Shown here: positions 5,816 to 9,560 of the stretch, one piece after another
Layout: every line of letters starts with the position of its first letter
Numbering within the stretch: the stretch's first letter is position 1
Origin: CAZWTD01 sp964637345
GTDB lineage: Bacteria; Patescibacteriota; Patescibacteriia; HK-STAS-PATE-3
Reading direction: 5' to 3'
Assembly: GCA_964637345.1 (NCBI GenBank)
Contig: CAZWTD010000027.1
Location: 1 to 9,560 of the forward strand
Length of the DNA: 9,560 nucleotides
Made by a program: the position numbers and the translations under genes
Notes under the pieces: generated by a model
Databases searched by the model: none
Told to the model about the DNA's origin: nothing
What the model saw: the letters and a program-made list of their open reading frames with translations, nothing else

Positions 5816-5840
5816 AAGTCGTGAGGTTTGGCAAGTCTAC
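5816..5840. repeat. 25-bp direct repeat, right copy
   Basis: Identical and in the same orientation as 1304-1328. It lies between the terminator of the FnIII/Ig lipoprotein gene (16 bases away) and the operon promoter. Together the two copies bracket the whole five-gene unit including its promoter and terminator. Confidence 0.8.
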
Positions 5841-5855
5841 TTACCTATAACGCGA

Positions 5856-5887
5856 AGGAGCCTGAAATCACGAAGATTCAGGCTCCT
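5856..5887 (-). terminator. Terminator of the FnIII/Ig lipoprotein gene
   Basis: A perfect 11-bp stem (AGGAGCCTGAA and its complement) with a 10-base loop, 26 bases after the lipoprotein stop codon. The T tract on the minus strand is poor (TCGCGTTATA), so the call rests on stem stability and position. Confidence 0.6.
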
Positions 5888-5912
5888 GAGAGCTCATTCC
5901 GCGAAGTAGCTG

Positions 5913-6920
5913 TCACGACTTGATAATGGTCACCGTTTCGAGGTCGGAGAGATTCCCGGCGTTATCGATCGCCTGGGCGCCCAGAACATGGACACCGGCG
6001 GGGAGGGAGCTGCAGTTCCAGACCAAACTGAAGTACCCGTAGTCGTTTGTGAGCCCAAAGCTCATCGTGGTTGCTTCGCCGTTGAGGAAGAATAGAACGT
6101 CTTTCGGAGATCCGTGGTAGCCGTAGTCGGAATCCCAGGATCGAACTTTGAGGTTGATCCTCCCTCCTCCGTCTGGCTGAAGCGTTGCCCCAGTTTGCGG
6201 AAAAACCCACAGCACGGACGGATCGACGTTATCGAAGGTCACAACCGACCAGTCGCCCGTGGTCAGGCCGGAACTGTTTTCGACGATTGTGCTAAGCGTG
6301 TGATTCCCGTCCGGATAGGTCGTAGTGTCGATATTTCGGACGTAGTAGAAACCGTCCGCTTCGGGTGCAGTCAAATCGCCTAGACGCCCACCATCGATGA
6401 AGAACAGAACGTGCCCCATCCCCTCCGGATCTACCGCATAAACCTTGAGCGTAATCATGCCGCTCAAGAAACTCCCCGCGCGCGGCTCTATGAGAGCGGC
6501 GCTAGGCGGAGTCCCGTCCAAGAAGATCCCCGTTCTTACGGTCCCGCAGGGTGTGGGCTCCCGGGTAGCCGTGCTGTATCCCCCAGCCGACGACTCGACT
6601 TGGAAATAGTACACAGTTTCGGGCTCAAGCCAACGGATTTCGATGTAATGCGACGTCTTCAGCGCCCCTGTCTCTTCAACAACCTCAGTGGGCGGATCCG
6701 TTGTTCCATAGAAAACCCGCCCTATTGATCGGACGTCGGTTTTCCACAGTATTGTCATACCAGGCGTACCATCCTGGTACGAGGTCGCGGTGATATCCGA
6801 TTGAGTAATCCTGGGGAGTTCAGTGTTCCCTGGATTCGTCGGAGCTCCCCCATTGTCTCCGCCTCCGCAACCGAGGCAAAGACTGAAGAACACAACAAAA
6901 GCAAAAAACTGGCGATTCAT
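5913..6920 (-). CDS. Lipoprotein with FnIII-like and Ig-like domains
   Basis: A 335-residue exported protein. The signal peptide is MNRQ plus a Phe-rich hydrophobic core, ending at SLCLGC; Cys18 is the likely lipidated residue, although Cys rather than Leu occupies position -3. A Gly/Asn/Pro-rich tether follows. Residues about 35-130 look like a fibronectin type III domain (ITATSY...TILWKTD...RWLEPETVYYFQV). Two Ig-like beta domains follow, about 136-232 and 233-335; both have an IDGG/LNGE loop, a DG-H/AGVH turn and a conserved D-x-x-G or DNAGNLSD end. It is probably a surface binding or adhesive protein; no catalytic motif is visible. AGGAGG lies 4 bases before the ATG. It is transcribed from its own promoter at 7030-7057. 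Confidence 0.85.
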   Translation of the reverse strand: MNRQFFAFVVFFSLCLGCGGGDNGGAPTNPGNTELPRITQSDITATSYQDGTPGMTILWKTDVRSIGRVFYGTTDPPTEVVEETGALKTSHYIEIRWLEPETVYYFQVESSAGGYSTATREPTPCGTVRTGIFLDGTPPSAALIEPRAGSFLSGMITLKVYAVDPEGMGHVLFFIDGGRLGDLTAPEADGFYYVRNIDTTTYPDGNHTLSTIVENSSGLTTGDWSVVTFDNVDPSVLWVFPQTGATLQPDGGGRINLKVRSWDSDYGYHGSPKDVLFFLNGEATTMSFGLTNDYGYFSLVWNCSSLPAGVHVLGAQAIDNAGNLSDLETVTIIKS

Positions 6921-7029
6921 AGCGCCTCCTCTACTTTCGCGGAGTTGTCAGGGTGCGATCCGGACTACCCGAGCCGCACAATATCTAGCGTACTTTCCTT
7001 CTTCAGGGCGAGTACTGCCCAACATGTTT

Positions 7030-7057
7030 ACTATACTCGTGCGGTTTACGAGGTCAA
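7030..7057 (-). promoter_or_regulatory. Sigma-70 promoter of the FnIII/Ig lipoprotein gene
   Basis: On the minus strand, -35 TTGACC (7057-7052), 16-base spacer, -10 TATAGT (7035-7030). The -35 box begins 9 bases after the terminator stem at 7067-7102, so terminator tail and promoter are fused. The leader is about 100 bases and contains a small GGGC/GCCC hairpin near 7000-7016. Confidence 0.75.
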
Positions 7058-7066
7058 GTAAAGGAA

Positions 7067-7102
7067 GAAGCCCTCAATCAACCGATGTTGATCAAGGGCT
7101 TC
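7067..7102 (-). terminator. Terminator of the beta-propeller gene
   Basis: GAAGCCCT pairs with AGGGCTTC and, after a 2x2 mismatch, ATCAAC pairs with GTTGAT around a CGAT loop. The minus-strand tail is TTCCTTTA. It is nearly the same sequence as the terminator at 9450-9485, so the two are probably copies. Confidence 0.7.
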
Positions 7103-7127
7103 GTGGGGCCCGACGCTGCGGTCGGGG

Positions 7128-7142
7128 TGGAGTGTGAGGAGA
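7128..7142. repeat. 15-bp repeat unit, diverged copy
   Basis: One mismatch (A for G at position 10) from the copies at 9262 and 9487. It lies 25 bases from the terminator at 7067-7102, so terminator and 15-mer appear to have been copied as a unit. Confidence 0.5.
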
Positions 7143-7150
7143 AACTCGGA

Positions 7151-7179
7151 GGGAAAACCCCTTTGAGGGCGGTTTTCCC
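7151..7179 (-). other. Additional hairpin in the 3' region of the beta-propeller gene
   Basis: GGGAAAACC and GGTTTTCCC form a perfect 9-bp stem, with CC/GG pairing possible inside the loop. It lies about 40 bases after the stop codon at 7220 and before the terminator at 7067-7102. No T tract follows, so it may stabilise the 3' end of the mRNA rather than terminate it. Confidence 0.5.
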
Positions 7180-7219
7180 ACGCCGTCGTCATAGCTTTGG
7201 CTCGTCGTCTCCCCCTCTT

Positions 7220-8380
7220 CTAGATCCACCCGATGATGTCGAGCCGCGTGACTCCGTCGGGAAAACGAACTTCTCTTGTTTTCCCAGACGCTTGGTCATA
7301 CCAATACTGCTTAAGATCTTGATCAAAAAGAAAACCGGACGAGTCTCCGAGCCAAATGAGAAAACGCATTTCGTCCGAAGTACTCCCCTCGGTAATCACT
7401 TGAGCGGACGATGCTGCAGTCGACTGAACTGACAATCGCACGGTTTCAGGATCCACAGTGCCATGAGCAAGTGAAGCAAGGGCCTCACCGTCCGGTGAAA
7501 GGCGGGCGTCGCCCGCGAAACCTAAACGGACGAGTTCCGTGAATGACTTGGCCGCTACAGTAAACTTCGCCACCCGATCATCGGTACCGGCATCATTCAT
7601 ACCATAGAGGATGTACAGCGTACTTCCGTCGGACGAAGATCCGAGATACGAGGTTTTGTGATAGCTTGGGTATTCGTGAAAAGCGACGACACTTTCCAAC
7701 TGACGATCACTCACGCGCCAGAGGTGATCTTCAAAAGTCGAATCATCTCCGCTACTTACTAGCCCGATTGAAGCCCCGATAAACACAAACCGAATACTGC
7801 TTGTTTTCTTCACGCCGCTTAACTCATCAAAAGTGCCAAGTGATTCATCTACTCCACTTGGAATAGAGTATCGCCGTAACGTAAACAAAGAAGCGTCGAA
7901 CTGTGAGGTATAGTCAGAATAGTCTACCTGGTCCTCGATGTAATAGACTGATTGACCCTCCTCATCCCAAAGCCCTGAACTGATCTTACCCGAGGCAATC
8001 TTCTTGAACTCCGAAGTTTCTGGATTGAAGAGCAGAAGATCACTCGGAGAGCCGTCTGGCCCAAATCCCACGAACACGATCCGATTATCACCAGATCGAA
8101 TCTCCTGGGCCCGAAGGCTCTGGTGATCGCGATCGGAAACGAGGAGTTGTTCTTGACCTTGGTTGTAGGTCCAGATTTCAGTCATCTGCATTCCGTCTTC
8201 GCGATTCCGCTCTCGAGTAAACAATAATTGGTGATCCTTCTTCACGTCCTGAAGTAGGATTAGTTTTGAACCTTGATCCCCGTCCGATTGTTTTTGGTTT
8301 CGTCTGATTGTCAGTATTCCCCCAACGATGGCGACAATACCGATCAATGTAAGCGCGATTACTTGCTGGGTCCGGTTCAT
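7220..8380 (-). CDS. Membrane-anchored extracytoplasmic beta-propeller-like protein
   Basis: A 386-residue protein with one N-terminal membrane segment (residues 7-25, VIALTLIGIVAIVGGILTI) followed by basic residues RRNQK and a large soluble domain, so it is probably anchored with the domain outside. The soluble part repeats four-stranded blade-like units with motifs such as GDNRIVFVGFGPDG (about 97-110), SSDGSTLYILYG (about 248-259) and ARLSPDGEALASLA (about 292-305). The D-x-x-L-SPDG/SSDG pattern is typical of TolB/WD40-like (PD40) propellers. No catalytic motif is seen; a scaffold or ligand-sensing role is likely. The ATG at 8378-8380 has no clear Shine-Dalgarno site and no convincing promoter precedes it, so it may depend on read-through from the CHAP lipoprotein gene 89 bases upstream. 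Confidence 0.8.
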   Translation of the reverse strand: MNRTQQVIALTLIGIVAIVGGILTIRRNQKQSDGDQGSKLILLQDVKKDHQLLFTRERNREDGMQMTEIWTYNQGQEQLLVSDRDHQSLRAQEIRSGDNRIVFVGFGPDGSPSDLLLFNPETSEFKKIASGKISSGLWDEEGQSVYYIEDQVDYSDYTSQFDASLFTLRRYSIPSGVDESLGTFDELSGVKKTSSIRFVFIGASIGLVSSGDDSTFEDHLWRVSDRQLESVVAFHEYPSYHKTSYLGSSSDGSTLYILYGMNDAGTDDRVAKFTVAAKSFTELVRLGFAGDARLSPDGEALASLAHGTVDPETVRLSVQSTAASSAQVITEGSTSDEMRFLIWLGDSSGFLFDQDLKQYWYDQASGKTREVRFPDGVTRLDIIGWI

Positions 8381-8424
8381 AACGATTGAGTTAAAGAATT
8401 TCTTACTATTAGACTAAGGAAGTT

Positions 8425-8451
8425 GCAGGGGAAGGACAAGCCTCCCCCTGC
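8425..8451 (-). terminator. Terminator of the CHAP-like lipoprotein gene
   Basis: An 11-bp GC-rich stem with a 5-base loop. One position is a G-U pair in minus-strand RNA but an A-C mismatch in plus-strand RNA, which supports the minus orientation. It lies 18 bases after the stop codon. The T tract is weak (AACTTCCTT), so some read-through into the beta-propeller gene is possible. Confidence 0.65.
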
Positions 8452-8469
8452 GCTTGTTCGTTTCGATGG

Positions 8470-9234
8470 TCAACGGCCACCGAGCGCAATCAGATCGATC
8501 GCGTAGTAGTTATCGAGATCGTTGACCCCGCTTCCGCTCCTCGAAATAACGTGCCGGCCGATCATCTCGTCGCCGATGAAATTGCTGTCAACGATGTCCA
8601 CTGACGTCACGGGTGTTCCGTAGCCCCCCGCCATCAGCTTTACCACAATGGCGGTATGGCAGCCCGGAGAATCACTATCGAAGGTTCTGATAACGTCACC
8701 AATCCGAGATTCGGACGCAGGCTTCGTGAATTGACGCCGTCCTGGCCCGCGGTTGTAATCCGCCAAACACGCAGCGTAGGAGTGAAGTTGATGCTGCCAC
8801 ACACCACTACGGTAGAGGATGAGGTTCGCGAAGTGCGGACACTGCCCTCCCCGACCGTAACTCTGGTAGAAGCCATACCCTGTTGGATTCGTGTAGTAGC
8901 TAGGCTTCGGGGGGTCCCAAAGGGAACAATTCCCACCGTACCAGCCTTTCAAAACAGCGTACGCGTTGAGATCGTCGGCTAGATAGTTCCAGTCGCCGGC
9001 TGCATTCCCACCAACCTGCCGGTCGACGTCCCAATCCCATCCCATCACCGCGAGGAGGCATTCGGCGACAACGGCCTCGCGCGGGTCAGGCAGAAGTCGA
9101 GTCGGTTGAGGTTGGATCTCGCTCGACTCCCCGGAAGACATACTCGTCGGCGACTCCTCAGAGCAACCGATCAGGAGGGGCGGGGTCATCGTCAGTGCGA
9201 TGGCCAGAAACAAGTACCAGACCTTGCGCCACAT
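8470..9234 (-). CDS. Lipoprotein with CHAP/NlpC-P60-like cysteine amidase domain
   Basis: A 254-residue exported protein. The signal peptide ends in LLIGC, with Cys24 lipidated, followed by a Ser/Glu/Pro-rich linker. The catalytic-looking part begins near residue 120. GRGGQCPHFANLILYRSG at 127-144 contains the nucleophile Cys132 in the G-Q-C-x-x-F-A context of CHAP and related papain-like amidases. SRIGDVIRTFD at 176-186 and GCHTAIVVKL at 191-200 provide the His (H193), and VDIVDSNF at 212-219 provides the acidic/Asn partner. Such enzymes cleave peptide or amide bonds in peptidoglycan, or related peptides. The preceding segment (50-120), with GWDWDVD and several Trp, is unrecognised. AAAGGAG lies 7 bases before the ATG. 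Its promoter is at 9416-9443, giving an unusually long leader of about 175 bases. Confidence 0.8.
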   Translation of the reverse strand: MWRKVWYLFLAIALTMTPPLLIGCSEESPTSMSSGESSEIQPQPTRLLPDPREAVVAECLLAVMGWDWDVDRQVGGNAAGDWNYLADDLNAYAVLKGWYGGNCSLWDPPKPSYYTNPTGYGFYQSYGRGGQCPHFANLILYRSGVWQHQLHSYAACLADYNRGPGRRQFTKPASESRIGDVIRTFDSDSPGCHTAIVVKLMAGGYGTPVTSVDIVDSNFIGDEMIGRHVISRSGSGVNDLDNYYAIDLIALGGR

Positions 9235-9261
9235 GGCGTTTCTCCTTTGTAAAGAGCAGCC

Positions 9262-9276
9262 TGGAGTGTGGGGAGA
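9262..9276. repeat. 15-bp repeat unit, copy in the CHAP gene leader
   Basis: TGGAGTGTGGGGAGA is found here and again, identical, at 9487-9501; one mismatch gives a third copy at 7128-7142. The other two copies lie beside the duplicated terminators at 9450-9485 and 7067-7102, on the side nearer the gene each terminates. This suggests duplicated intergenic material. Confidence 0.6.
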
Positions 9277-9353
9277 GAATATCTCACCCCGTAGAGCCGA
9301 TCATTCCGCGCTCCCGAACCGCCCCTTGGGGAGAGTGGAAAAACTATGGTGCT

Positions 9354-9377
9354 GCCCGTTTTGTATACAAAACGGGC
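9354..9377. repeat. Perfect 24-bp palindrome in the leader of the CHAP lipoprotein gene
   Basis: GCCCGTTTTGTA is followed immediately by its exact reverse complement, with the centre between 9365 and 9366. It lies about 30-55 bases downstream of the expected transcription start. As DNA it could be an operator; as RNA it would form a 10-bp hairpin with a UAUA loop. No T tract follows, so it is not a normal terminator. Confidence 0.7.
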
Positions 9378-9415
9378 GACGACTTCACTCTGGAAGATCG
9401 CCACCTTCTGAAACC

Positions 9416-9443
9416 ATCATATACCCTTCAAACGTGCTGTCAA
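9416..9443 (-). promoter_or_regulatory. Sigma-70 promoter of the CHAP-like lipoprotein gene
   Basis: On the minus strand, -35 TTGACA (9443-9438), 16-base spacer, -10 TATGAT (9421-9416). The -35 box begins 6 bases after the terminator stem at 9450-9485, the same fused arrangement as at 7030-7102. Confidence 0.75.
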
Positions 9444-9449
9444 GTAAAA

Positions 9450-9485
9450 GAAGCCCTCGATCAACCGGGGTTAATCAAGGGCTTC
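9450..9485 (-). terminator. Terminator of the gene entering from the right edge
   Basis: GAAGCCCT pairs with AGGGCTTC, and the upper stem pairs as GATCAAC/GTTAATC with one G-U pair valid only in minus-strand RNA. The tail on the minus strand is TTTTA. It is nearly identical to 7067-7102 and lies 47 bases after a stop codon at 9533. Confidence 0.7.
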
Positions 9486-9486
9486 G

Positions 9487-9501
9487 TGGAGTGTGGGGAG
9501 A
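9487..9501. repeat. 15-bp repeat unit, copy next to the right terminator
   Basis: Identical to 9262-9276, same orientation. It starts 1 base from the terminator stem at 9450-9485. Confidence 0.6.
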
Positions 9502-9532
9502 AGAGCGGTTTTGTGTGATGTTGCGGTTGGCC

Positions 9533-9560
9533 TTAGCGCACCACCGTGATCGGACGAACA
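9533..9560 (-). CDS. 3' end of an unidentified gene (partial)
   Basis: A minus-strand frame enters from the right edge and ends VRPITVVR followed by TAA at 9533-9535. The downstream terminator at 9450-9485 needs an upstream gene, and this frame is the best candidate. The hydrophobic C-terminus resembles the ends of secreted proteins with Ig-like tails, but eight residues cannot identify it. Confidence 0.35.

Noticed and set aside
5656..5817. A 53-codon minus-strand frame starting TTG at the edge of the right 25-bp repeat and ending just before the HD gene
   Set aside because: It runs through the sigma-70 promoter and the leader hairpin, has no ribosome-binding site and only a TTG start. The resemblance to the small frame beside the left repeat is noted but not convincing.
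9192..9404. A 70-codon minus-strand frame starting with GTG next to the CHAP gene promoter
   Set aside because: It overlaps the well-supported lipoprotein start, reads through the palindrome and has no recognisable protein character.
1..9560. CRISPR arrays, tRNAs, rRNAs, transposases or integrases
   Set aside because: No regular spacer-repeat pattern, no tRNA-like folds noticed and no recombinase motifs in any supported gene. The 25-bp repeats therefore cannot be tied to a local integrase.

Overview
All supported genes lie on the minus strand, so transcription runs from high to low coordinates. The organism looks like an uncultured bacterium of moderate G+C with standard bacterial signals: sigma-70 promoters, Shine-Dalgarno sites, intrinsic terminators and lipoprotein signal peptides. 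Standard stop codons fit, because TGA is used as a stop in ATGA gene junctions. A member of the Patescibacteria or a similar uncultured lineage is a guess, based on 7TM sensor-kinase-like proteins and small compact transcription units. No marker gene settles this.

Region 1 (about 5913-9560) holds exported proteins. From the right edge inward these are the tail of an unidentified gene, a lipoprotein with a CHAP/papain-like amidase fold, a membrane-anchored beta-propeller-like protein, and a lipoprotein with FnIII/Ig-like domains. They are separated by hairpin terminators. Two have a sigma-70 promoter placed immediately after the preceding terminator. A perfect 24-bp palindrome lies in the long leader of the CHAP lipoprotein gene.

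Region 2 (about 1373-5776) is the most interesting part. It is a self-contained operon of five tightly spaced genes: a YpgQ/YedJ-like HD phosphohydrolase, a Nudix hydrolase fused to a degenerate methyltransferase-like domain, a deoxynucleoside/thymidylate-kinase-like P-loop kinase, a GT4-type glycosyltransferase, and an archaeal-type adenylate-kinase-like P-loop kinase. It has one strong promoter, a perfect inverted repeat just upstream of the -35 box, a terminator-like hairpin in the leader, and a final terminator whose loop contains the last stop codon. Identical 25-bp direct repeats flank the unit at 1304-1328 and 5816-5840. Four nucleotide-acting enzymes together with a glycosyltransferase suggest nucleotide or sugar-nucleotide chemistry (inference); I do not recognise the combination as a described system.

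Region 3 (1-1303) holds a possible 41-codon small gene, a strong T6 intrinsic terminator, and two paralogous membrane genes joined by an ATGA overlap. Both resemble the N-terminal 7TM region of histidine kinases. The first is complete as a 7TM domain alone. The second runs off the left edge and could continue into a kinase. No tRNA, rRNA, CRISPR array, transposase or integrase is visible.
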